Below, one piece after another: positions 1 through 5,570 of a DNA stretch of 7,822 bases. Each line of letters starts with the position of its first letter. Position 1 is the first letter of the stretch. A program made the translations under genes and the position numbers. The notes below the pieces were generated by a model. That model was not told where the DNA came from. It ran no database searches and saw only the letters and a program-made list of their open reading frames with translations. The stretch spans positions 1 to 7,822 of the forward strand of contig CAMHOI010000038.1 of the NCBI GenBank assembly GCA_946186725.1, given 5' to 3'. This DNA comes from an uncultured Clostridia bacterium. GTDB lineage: Bacteria; Bacillota; Clostridia; Oscillospirales; Acutalibacteraceae.

Positions 1-53
1 TACGACAGACCGTTCCTTGTCAATGCGAAAGTGAGATTTCTTTTCCTTCGCCC

Positions 54-82
54 TTGCGCGGGCGCATGAAATCTGCTATGAT
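54..82 (+). promoter_or_regulatory. Promoter of the membrane protein-nadE operon
   Basis: The -35 box is TTGCGC at 54-59 and the -10 box is TATGAT at 77-82, with a 17-bp spacer. An extended -10 TG lies at 74-75. Transcription should begin near 88-90, leaving a short leader with the GGGAGG ribosome site at 95-100. The same layout recurs at four other promoters in this window. Its position rules out translation of the following gene from the TTG at 54, because that codon is part of the -35 box. Confidence 0.75.
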
Positions 83-107
83 AGAGCAAAACGAGGGAGG
101 TGGGCGA

Positions 108-407
108 ATGAAAGCGTTGTCTTCGGCTTCGGACGAGCTGAAGAGGGGAGAGGCCCCCGTGCGCAAGAGTCGCCCCCCTGCGGGCGACGTGGCGCTCTAC
201 GTGCTGACCGGTTTGCATTTCTTCACGCTGGTGCAGTTTTGCGCGCATTTCGGCTGGGTCATTGGCTACAACGTCCTCTTTTTCGTTCCCGCCATCCTGC
301 TTAGCGCCCTGCGCCGCAGCAAATGGCTGCTGATCGTCAATCTTGTTCTTTTCGTCATCGGCGTCATCTTCGTCTTGCTCCATTACGGCGAAGCGATTAC
401 TGTTTGA
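108..407 (+). CDS. Small hypothetical membrane protein upstream of nadE
   Basis: I do not recognise this 99-residue protein. Its first 26 residues are polar and charged (many Lys, Arg and Glu). About three hydrophobic segments follow, at roughly residues 27-47, 50-68 and 73-93, the last rich in Val, Leu, Ile and Phe. A pair of Arg plus Lys between segments two and three gives a basic cytoplasmic-type loop. There is no signal peptide and no cysteine-based metal site. The ATG at 108 is chosen because GGGAGG lies 7 bases before it. Earlier in-frame codons (TTG 54, ATG 66, ATG 78) lie inside or beside the promoter and lack a ribosome site. The stop is 18 bases before the nadE start with no terminator between, so the two are probably co-transcribed. 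A role linked to NAD synthesis is not implied by the sequence. Confidence 0.75.
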   Translation: MKALSSASDELKRGEAPVRKSRPPAGDVALYVLTGLHFFTLVQFCAHFGWVIGYNVLFFVPAILLSALRRSKWLLIVNLVLFVIGVIFVLLHYGEAITV

Positions 408-425
408 TCCCCGGAGGTGTTACCC

Positions 426-1151
426 ATGTTCAACGTCCAGCAGGTCACCGACGATTGCGTCACCTGGATCCGCGATTTCTTTGAGGAGAACGGCAAGGAC
501 TGCAACGCCGTCGTCGGCATTTCGGGCGGCAAGGACAGCTCGGTCGTCGCCGCCCTCTGCGTGGCGGCGCTCGGCAGGGAGCGCGTGCTCGGCGTGCTGA
601 TGCCCAACGGCGTCCAGCACGACATCGACATGGCTCAGCTGCTCGTGCGCCACCTCGGCATCCGCCACGTCGTCGTCAATATCAAGGACGCCTTCGACGG
701 CCTTGTCGGCAGCATCCCCTTCGAGCTCAGCGAGCAGAGCCGTGTCAATCTTCCGCCCCGCATCCGCATGGCGGCGCTTTACGCCGTCTCGCAGAGCAAC
801 AACGGCCGCGTCGCCAACACCTGCAACCTGTCCGAGGATTGGGTGGGCTACGCCACCCGCTACGGCGACGGCGCTGGCGATTTCAGCCCCTGCTCCCGCC
901 TGACCGTGCAGGAGGTCAAGGCCGTCGGCCGCCACCTCGGCCTGCCCGACGTCCTCGTCGACAAGGTGCCCATCGACGGCCTGTGCGGCAAAACGGACGA
1001 GGACAACCTCGGCTTCACCTACGCCGTGCTCGACCGCTACATCCGCGAGGGCGTCATCGACGACCCCGCCACCAAGGAGCGCATCGACCGCCTTCATCGC
1101 CTCAATCAGTTCAAGCTGCAACTCATGCCCTGCTTCGAGCCCAAGCTTTGA
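426..1151 (+). CDS. nadE: NH3-dependent NAD(+) synthetase
   Basis: NadE catalyses the last step of NAD synthesis in the cytoplasm: nicotinic acid adenine dinucleotide (NaAD) is adenylated by ATP and then amidated by ammonia. The 241-residue protein has the PP-loop ATP pyrophosphatase motif SGGKDSS at residues 33-39. The NadE signature NLSED...GYATRYGDGAGD spans 134-152, and a DGLCGKTDEDNLGFTY block spans 184-199. These distinguish it from other PP-loop enzymes such as LarE, TilS or GuaA. There is no N-terminal glutaminase domain, so it belongs to the short ammonia-using class, and the length is a little below many bacterial NadE proteins. The ATG at 426 sits 8 bases after GGAGG (413-417). The in-frame GTG at 417 overlaps that site and is rejected. 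It is the second gene of an operon with the small membrane protein. Its TGA stop shares its last A with the terminator stem. Confidence 0.95.
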   Translation: MFNVQQVTDDCVTWIRDFFEENGKDCNAVVGISGGKDSSVVAALCVAALGRERVLGVLMPNGVQHDIDMAQLLVRHLGIRHVVVNIKDAFDGLVGSIPFELSEQSRVNLPPRIRMAALYAVSQSNNGRVANTCNLSEDWVGYATRYGDGAGDFSPCSRLTVQEVKAVGRHLGLPDVLVDKVPIDGLCGKTDEDNLGFTYAVLDRYIREGVIDDPATKERIDRLHRLNQFKLQLMPCFEPKL

Positions 1152-1184
1152 AAAAGCGCCCTTGCGTTGACAGGGGCGCTTTTT
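1151..1184 (+). terminator. nadE terminator, overlapping the next promoter
   Basis: A rho-independent hairpin begins on the last base of the nadE stop codon. AAAAAGCGCCC (1151-1161) pairs with GGGCGCTTTTT (1174-1184). The stem can be extended by T1163-A1172 and a G-U pair at 1162/1173, leaving an 8-base loop. The T run is only five bases and is paired with the leading A run, so termination may be partial. The -35 box of the next gene (1167-1172) lies in the loop and the top of the stem. Confidence 0.8.
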
Positions 1185-1195
1185 CATGCTATCAT
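1167..1195 (+). promoter_or_regulatory. Promoter of zinc-ribbon membrane protein 1
   Basis: This is a near-consensus promoter: TTGACA at 1167-1172, a 17-bp spacer, and TATCAT at 1190-1195 with the extended -10 TG at 1187-1188. Its -35 box and spacer are the loop and right arm of the nadE terminator, so the same bases end one transcript and start the next. Predicted start is near 1201-1203. Confidence 0.85.
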
Positions 1196-1227
1196 AAAAA
1201 CAACCGTTAAGCGTGAGGAGGATGTCT

Positions 1228-2112
1228 ATGTATTGCACCCGTTGCGGCGCCCGGAACGAGGACGACGCCCGCTTCTGCACCAACTGCGGTGCCGAGCTGA
1301 CCCCGCTCGCTCCCGTCGAGGAAGCCCCCGTTGTCGAGGAGACTCCCGCCGTCGAGGAGACTCCCGCCGTCGAGGAGACTCCCGCCGTCGAGGAGACCCC
1401 CGCCGTCGAGGAGACCCCCGCCCCCGTCTATCAGAAGCCGGCCCCGCTGTATCAGGCCGCGCCCGCTCCGGCCGTGACGCCCGCCCCGTCGGCCGCGCCG
1501 CTGCGGAAAGAGCGCGTCCTCGTCGGTCTGATCGTCATGACTGCGCTCGCTTGGCTGTTTGAATTGACCGCCGCGATCGCTGCCTTTGTCAGCCGGTTCG
1601 ACTTTGGCGGCAGCGATTACGGTTCCGGTTCCTATCTCGTCATTACCGGCACCGCCCTTCTGCTTTTCCTGCTTTGTGCCGTCATCCCCAACGCCCGTGT
1701 GCGTTCCATTCTGGGCGGCGTCGCCGCGCTGACCCTGGGCTTGCGCGGACTGATGCTTATGATCAATGCGTTCCGCGGCGTTTCCTACTGGGCGGACGTC
1801 GTCGGCAGCTCGGGCGAGTATTTGCTTTACTTTGTCGAGGATCTTTGGAGAGGGTTACTGATGCTGCTCTCCTTCGTTTTCTTCCTCATCGGCGGCATCC
1901 TCGCTTTCATCCGGCTCAAGGGCAGGGGCCTCCGCGTGACCGGTGCGGTCCTCCTTTTGATCGCGGAAGTGTTCGATCTGTTCTTCTGGTGCCTGAATAT
2001 GGCCATCTTCAAATACGCTCCGAACATTTCCACTCTGCTCGCCTGCCTCGCCCCCATCCTTGTTGCGGTCGCCGCGCTGGTCTTCGGCATCAGCGTCAAG
2101 CGCCGCGTCTGA
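1228..2112 (+). CDS. Zinc-ribbon multi-pass membrane protein 1
   Basis: The 294-residue protein begins with a double-CxxC zinc ribbon: Cys3, Cys6, Cys17 and Cys20, each pair followed by Gly, as in zinc-ribbon membrane proteins common in Clostridia. Residues 30-65 are a Pro/Glu linker built from six hexapeptides of the VEETPA type. A Pro/Ala/Tyr stretch runs to about residue 92. About six hydrophobic segments follow, near 97-121, 134-153, 160-180, 207-229, 237-262 and 268-290, ending in a basic tail. The ribbon and linker are expected to be cytoplasmic. Function is unknown; such ribbons often bind metal for protein contacts rather than catalysis. The ATG at 1228 is 6 bases after GAGGAGG (1215-1221). 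The ATG at 1222 touches that site and is less likely. The next gene is a paralogue in its 5' part only. Confidence 0.88.
   Translation: MYCTRCGARNEDDARFCTNCGAELTPLAPVEEAPVVEETPAVEETPAVEETPAVEETPAVEETPAPVYQKPAPLYQAAPAPAVTPAPSAAPLRKERVLVGLIVMTALAWLFELTAAIAAFVSRFDFGGSDYGSGSYLVITGTALLLFLLCAVIPNARVRSILGGVAALTLGLRGLMLMINAFRGVSYWADVVGSSGEYLLYFVEDLWRGLLMLLSFVFFLIGGILAFIRLKGRGLRVTGAVLLLIAEVFDLFFWCLNMAIFKYAPNISTLLACLAPILVAVAALVFGISVKRRV
1315..1422 (+). repeat. Six in-frame 18-bp tandem repeats in the linker
   Basis: Six 18-bp units in register encode VEEAPV once and VEETPA five times. The first unit (1315-1332) is divergent. Units two to four (1333-1386) are identical, and units five and six (1387-1422) differ from them by one T-to-C change. 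This pattern indicates recent expansion. The paralogue has four diverged units in the same place (2287-2358). Confidence 0.92.
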
Positions 2113-2124
2113 CCTTGGTTTCCG

Positions 2125-2156
2125 AAAGCGCCCTTGCGTTGACAAGGGCGCTTTTT
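2125..2156 (+). terminator. Terminator of zinc-ribbon gene 1, overlapping the next promoter
   Basis: This is the second copy of the composite element. AAAGCGCCCTT (2125-2135) pairs with AAGGGCGCTTT (2144-2154) around an 8-base loop, followed by TT. The G-to-A change relative to copy 1 (1173 versus 2145) turns a G-U pair into A-U, so the stem is preserved. It lies 12 bases after the stop codon of zinc-ribbon gene 1. Confidence 0.8.
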
Positions 2157-2167
2157 CATGCTATCAT
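2139..2167 (+). promoter_or_regulatory. Promoter of zinc-ribbon gene 2, probably also larA
   Basis: TTGACA lies at 2139-2144 and TATCAT at 2162-2167, with a 17-bp spacer and an extended -10 TG at 2159-2160. This is the second copy of the promoter at 1167-1195. I found no separate promoter in the 39 bases between zinc-ribbon gene 2 and larA, so this one probably serves both. Confidence 0.83.
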
Positions 2168-2199
2168 AAAAGCAACCGTTAAGCGTGAGGAGGATGTCT

Positions 2200-3186
2200 A
2201 TGTATTGCACCCGTTGCGGCGCCCGGAACGAGGACGACGCCCGCTTCTGCACCAACTGCGGCGCCGGGCTGACCCCGCCCGCTCCCGTGGAGGAAGCCCC
2301 CGTCGTCGAGGAGGCCCCTGTTACCGAGGAGACTCCCGTCGTCGAGGAAGCTCCCGCCCCCGTCTATCAGAAGCCGGCCCCGCTGTATCAGGCCGCCCCC
2401 GCTCCGGCGCGCGCGCCCGTTCTCCGCTCCGACAACCCTGCCGTCAACGCCATCAAGAATCTGGGCGCCTCGCCTCTCTTCCTGATCGCCGCCATCGCCC
2501 TTTCGGTCGCCCTCTTTTTCACGCTGGTCCAGAATATCTCGGGTTTCAGTTATCCCGCCGTTCTCGATTCTCTGACCCGCGGCGATCTCGGACTTAGCTC
2601 GGAGTTCTACCGTGCCTATTCCGCGTTCCGCACGGTCGCCGTCCCCATGGCTCTGATCGTCGCCGTCCCCGACGCCCTGATCGTGGCCGGGATGTGGATG
2701 ACCTTCGCCGCCGCCCGCTCCACCCGTGACGGCGGGATGAGGACGGCCGGCCTGACCATGATCAAGGCCTCGCTGATCGTCACGATCGTCCTGATCGCCG
2801 TCGTCGGCGCCGTCGTTGCGATCGGCTTGCTCGTCGGCGGGCTTGCCGGCTTTGCCGCCGCCCTGGATCGCAGCTCAGACGGCGCCGCCTTCGGCGTCGT
2901 TTTCGTGCTCATCTACCTGGTTGCTGCGGCCGTCATCGCGCTCGCCCTTCTTTACGGGATCAAGTGCGTGCGCCTCATCGACCGCGTCAAGGGCACCCTG
3001 CGCACCGGCGTGGCCGACTTCCGCGGCCCGATGTACGTCGTGGTTTGGAACTTTGTCGCCGCTTCCGGCAGCGCGTTCGCCGTGTTCAGCGGTTCCTTCT
3101 TCGGCGCCATGGCGTCGCTGGCCAGCGCGGCCGCGTCGGTCATGTTCTCTCTGCTCATTCTCCGCTTCCGCTCCACCCGCGTCTGA
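2200..3186 (+). CDS. Zinc-ribbon multi-pass membrane protein 2
   Basis: The 328-residue protein shares its first 70 residues or so with the preceding gene: zinc ribbon with Cys3, Cys6, Cys17 and Cys20, then a Pro/Glu linker of four hexapeptides (30-53) and the PVYQKPAPLYQ stretch. The membrane part differs. Hydrophobic segments lie near residues 91-111, 145-172, 190-220, 231-257, 277-300 and 303-322, rich in Val, Ala and Ile, with basic loops (for example around 173-181 and 257-268). Function is unknown. The ATG at 2200 is 6 bases after GAGGAGG, as in the paralogue. It is followed after 39 bases by larA with no terminator, so the two may be transcribed together. The pairing may be positional rather than functional. 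Confidence 0.88.
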   Translation: MYCTRCGARNEDDARFCTNCGAGLTPPAPVEEAPVVEEAPVTEETPVVEEAPAPVYQKPAPLYQAAPAPARAPVLRSDNPAVNAIKNLGASPLFLIAAIALSVALFFTLVQNISGFSYPAVLDSLTRGDLGLSSEFYRAYSAFRTVAVPMALIVAVPDALIVAGMWMTFAAARSTRDGGMRTAGLTMIKASLIVTIVLIAVVGAVVAIGLLVGGLAGFAAALDRSSDGAAFGVVFVLIYLVAAAVIALALLYGIKCVRLIDRVKGTLRTGVADFRGPMYVVVWNFVAASGSAFAVFSGSFFGAMASLASAAASVMFSLLILRFRSTRV

Positions 3187-3225
3187 TACTCACGCCGCCC
3201 ATCGGCGACGGAAAGGATGAATCGT

Positions 3226-4500
3226 ATGGCCCATTTCGATCTGCCCTATGCCCGGACCCGCCTTCCCCTTGACCTGCCCGACAGCCGCGTCAAGGCGGTG
3301 CTGACCTCCCGCGCCGAGAGCTACGTCCCTGCCGGCACGCAGAGCGAGCTGGTCGCAGAGGCGCTTGCCAACCCCATCGGCTCCCCGGGCGTCAGCGAGC
3401 TGGCGCGGGGCAAAAAGCACGTCCTCGTCATCACCAGCGACCACACTCGCCCCGTCCCCAGCCGGATCACCATGCCCCTTTACCTCGCCGCCATCCGCAA
3501 GAACAACCCCGGCGTGAAGATCACCATCCTCATCGCCACGGGGATGCACCGGCCCACCACGCGGGAGGAGCTGATCGCCAAGCTCGGCGAGGATATCGTC
3601 GCCCATGAGACTATCGTCGTCCACGACGCCTACCGCAACGAGGACATGACCTTCAAGGGCATCCTCCCCTCCGGCGGCGAATTGTGGCTCAACAAGCTGG
3701 TCGACGAAGCCGACCTCATCTGCTCAGAGGGTTTCATCGAGCCCCACTTCTTCGCCGGCTTTTCGGGCGGGCGGAAGTCCATCCTCCCCGGCGTCGCCTC
3801 TCAGAAGACGGTGCTGTGGAACCACAACGCCCTTTTCATCGCCGACAAGATGGCCCGCGCGGGCAATCTGACCGGCAACCCCATCCATGAGGATATGCTC
3901 TTCGCCGCCAAGGCGGCCGGGCTGGCCTTCATCCTCAACGTCGTCATCAATTCGGACAAGGAGATCATCGCCGCCTTCGCGGGCGACGTCGAACAGGCGC
4001 ACCGGGCCGGGTGCGAGCTGGTCGCCGGGATGGCGCAGGTCGCCCCCGTGCCCGCCGATCTGGTCATCACCACCAACGGCGGCTACCCCCTCGACCAGAA
4101 CCTCTACCAGACCGTCAAAGGCATGACCGCCGGCGAGGCCTGCGTCAACGAGGGCGGGGTGCTCATCATCGTCTCCTCCTGCGTTGACGGGAGCGGTGGC
4201 GACTTCTTCTACCATCTGCTCGCCGACGCCCCCTCGGCCGAGGCCGCGAGTGCCGCTCTCAACGGCGTCGCCCCCTCCGAGACCGAGTTTGACCAGTGGG
4301 AGGCGCAGATCCTCGCGCGCATCCTCTGCCGCTGTCGCGTCATCGTCGTCAGCACCGACGCCGACAAGGCCATGATCCGCGCCATGCACATGGAGTGCGT
4401 GGACACCGTGGAGGAGGCCGTTGCGCTGGCCGACAGGTGGCTGGGCAGGGAAGCGCCCGTGACTGTCATCCCCGACGGCATCGCCGTCATCGTGCGCTGA
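3226..4500 (+). CDS. larA: Nickel-pincer lactate racemase
   Basis: LarA interconverts D- and L-lactate in the cytoplasm using a nickel-pincer nucleotide (NPN) covalently bound to a lysine. The 424-residue product matches the length and numbering of Lactobacillus plantarum LarA. Asp72 and Arg75 lie in SDHTRPVP, and His108 in TGMHRP. His174 is in EPHFFAGFSGG, Lys184 (cofactor attachment) in GGRKSILPG, and His200 in WNHN. Tyr294, Gln295 and Lys298 are in QNLYQTVKGM, and Trp358 is also present. This exact register supports the ATG at 3226, 8 bases after AAAGGA, over the ATG at 3217, which lacks a spaced ribosome site. LarA homologues can act on other 2-hydroxy acids, so lactate is likely but not certain. 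The cofactor enzymes LarB, LarC and LarE are not in the window and must be encoded elsewhere. A strong terminator follows. Confidence 0.93.
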   Translation: MAHFDLPYARTRLPLDLPDSRVKAVLTSRAESYVPAGTQSELVAEALANPIGSPGVSELARGKKHVLVITSDHTRPVPSRITMPLYLAAIRKNNPGVKITILIATGMHRPTTREELIAKLGEDIVAHETIVVHDAYRNEDMTFKGILPSGGELWLNKLVDEADLICSEGFIEPHFFAGFSGGRKSILPGVASQKTVLWNHNALFIADKMARAGNLTGNPIHEDMLFAAKAAGLAFILNVVINSDKEIIAAFAGDVEQAHRAGCELVAGMAQVAPVPADLVITTNGGYPLDQNLYQTVKGMTAGEACVNEGGVLIIVSSCVDGSGGDFFYHLLADAPSAEAASAALNGVAPSETEFDQWEAQILARILCRCRVIVVSTDADKAMIRAMHMECVDTVEEAVALADRWLGREAPVTVIPDGIAVIVR

Positions 4501-4510
4501 TCCGGATATC

Positions 4511-4547
4511 AAAAACCGCCGCTGTTACCCACAGCGGCGGTTTTTTT
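4511..4547. terminator. Bidirectional terminator between converging transcripts
   Basis: A perfect 15-bp stem, AAAAACCGCCGCTGT (4511-4525) with ACAGCGGCGGTTTTT (4531-4545), surrounds a 5-base loop. Seven T residues (4541-4547) end the plus-strand arm and five T residues end the minus-strand arm. It lies 10 bases after the larA stop and 7 bases beyond the stop of the minus-strand ATP-grasp gene, so it serves both. Confidence 0.93.
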
Positions 4548-4552
4548 ATCGG

Positions 4553-5569
4553 TTATTTCAGCCCCGGCACGTGCGCCTTGTAGTAGGGCCACAGGCCGAT
4601 CTTGTCGGGTGTGTGCTCGGGCAGCTGCCAGAAGTCGTAGCCCGGGTAATCGTTGCCCTCGACGATGCCCGGCCCCTTCTCGCCCACGAAGACGTCCCAG
4701 CCGATGAAACGCATATCGGGCACCACCTTCGCCGCCTTGAGGCAAAGCTCGACGGCCTCCTTGACCATGGGGAGCTGATAGCCCATCAGGGTGACGTGGG
4801 TGTCGGGGTGCTCGTCAAAGGTGACCAGCCGGGAGGTGTGCGCGCAGCCGCAGATTCGGCCTGTCTCGCGGTCGATGGGGCAGCAGATGCCGCCGTTCTC
4901 CAGATTGTCCACGAACTTGCCGCCCGCGCCGAACTTGGCGGTGGCGTAGACGCAGTGGGCCACCCCCTCGTCGTCGACGAGGGTCACCACGCGGTAGGTG
5001 TTGATGGCGTGGGGGTACATCCGGGCGAGGTCGGGATGCTGCACGATCTGTTCCTCGATCAGCCCGAATTTGCCGTCGGTGACGTAGTCGTACATAGCGT
5101 CCATGGAGGAAAAATCGCTCTTGCTGAGCTTTTCGATGCCCTTGCCGCTTTCCCCCGAGTAGGGCTTGGCAAAGACGGTTTCCTTGTCCTCCATGAAGGC
5201 GGCGAAGGCGTCCTTCGTCATGCCCTCGACGTCGATGACCTCTCGCCCCAGGAATTCCCCGAAGCGCTTATCGAATTCACCCTTGTTCTCAAACAGATGG
5301 GAATGCTCCTGGTTGTTGAGCCGGGTGATGAGCTTCTTGTTCCGCATCCGGGTGACGTAGGTGTCCCGCTGCGCGGCGTTCATGTCGTAGAAGGCGAAGA
5401 TGAGGTAGTCGTAGTATCCCGCGCCGTAGCGCGCCATGCACCCCATCATGTCGAAGAAGGTCGCTATCTTGTTTTTGCCGCACTTCTCGTGCACGCGGTC
5501 AATGCACTGTCCCAGTTTCCTGAACCGCATTCCTGATGCCACGCGCAGGAGGTATTTCAGCTTGCCCAT
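4553..5569 (-). CDS. ATP-grasp protein, sugar-transfer-associated type
   Basis: The 338-residue protein has an ATP-grasp fold. Enzymes with this fold use ATP to activate a carboxylate as acyl phosphate and join it to an amine or other nucleophile. Visible motifs are a glycine-rich nucleotide loop, FAKPYSGESGKGIEK (133-147), a LIEEQ strand (170-174), a DNLENGGICCPID block (221-233), and the metal-binding region GWDVFVG...IVEGNDYPG (290-310) with Asp292, Glu304 and Asn306. The last block and the following YDFWQLPE resemble the family called 'sugar-transfer associated ATP-grasp', whose substrates are not established. The N-terminal 110 residues are basic and aromatic with no signal peptide, so it is probably cytoplasmic. 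The ATG at 5569 is one base after the upstream TAA (TAAGATG), with a weak AGAGG about 10 bases before it, implying translational coupling to the transaminase. It may ligate the transaminase product. Confidence 0.85.
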   Translation of the reverse strand: MGKLKYLLRVASGMRFRKLGQCIDRVHEKCGKNKIATFFDMMGCMARYGAGYYDYLIFAFYDMNAAQRDTYVTRMRNKKLITRLNNQEHSHLFENKGEFDKRFGEFLGREVIDVEGMTKDAFAAFMEDKETVFAKPYSGESGKGIEKLSKSDFSSMDAMYDYVTDGKFGLIEEQIVQHPDLARMYPHAINTYRVVTLVDDEGVAHCVYATAKFGAGGKFVDNLENGGICCPIDRETGRICGCAHTSRLVTFDEHPDTHVTLMGYQLPMVKEAVELCLKAAKVVPDMRFIGWDVFVGEKGPGIVEGNDYPGYDFWQLPEHTPDKIGLWPYYKAHVPGLK

Positions 5570-5570
5570 C

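Larger units (their letters stand above)
1153..1472 (+). repeat. Duplicated 5' module, copy 1
   Basis: This segment (terminator/promoter, leader, ribosome site, zinc ribbon, Pro/Glu linker) is nearly identical to 2125-2408. Between 1153 and the start codon I count two base differences, at 1173 and 1200. In the first 114 or so coding bases I count five. The copies differ in length by 36 bases, exactly two 18-bp linker units. Similarity stops abruptly after 1472, just before the membrane domain. Confidence 0.9.
2125..2408 (+). repeat. Duplicated 5' module, copy 2
   Basis: This is the direct repeat of 1153-1472, starting 972 bases downstream of copy 1. The offset drops to 936 after the linker because two 18-bp units are absent. 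It carries the terminator/promoter, leader, ribosome site, zinc ribbon and linker. The following membrane-domain sequence shows no evident similarity to that of copy 1. Confidence 0.9.

Noticed and set aside
1..69. Open frame from the window edge to a TGA at 67-69, possibly the tail of an upstream protein
   Set aside because: Only about 22 residues are visible, with no recognisable family, and the end overlaps the -35 region of the promoter at 54-82. Too little to call a gene.
528..548. Reading the PP-loop motif of the second gene as LarE, given the nearby larA
   Set aside because: The NLSED...GYATRYGDGAGD and DGLCGKTDEDNLGFTY blocks are NadE signatures and are not expected in LarE.
420..1283. 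Long open frame of 287 codons on the minus strand opposite nadE
   Set aside because: It is an Asp/Val/Ala-rich shadow of nadE's GC-rich third codon positions and extends through the terminator and the zinc-ribbon start. nadE has clear family motifs.
1315..1422. 18-bp repeats as a CRISPR-like array
   Set aside because: The units are contiguous with no spacers, in frame, and encode a hexapeptide linker.
1153..2408. Direct repeats as ends of a transposon or integrated element
   Set aside because: The repeats contain functional promoters and coding sequence, there is no transposase or integrase, and no terminal inverted repeats or target duplications are visible.
3724..4512. 262-codon minus-strand frame opposite larA
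   Set aside because: It is low-complexity Gly/Asp/Val-rich, lies wholly within larA and runs through its terminator. It is a compositional artefact.
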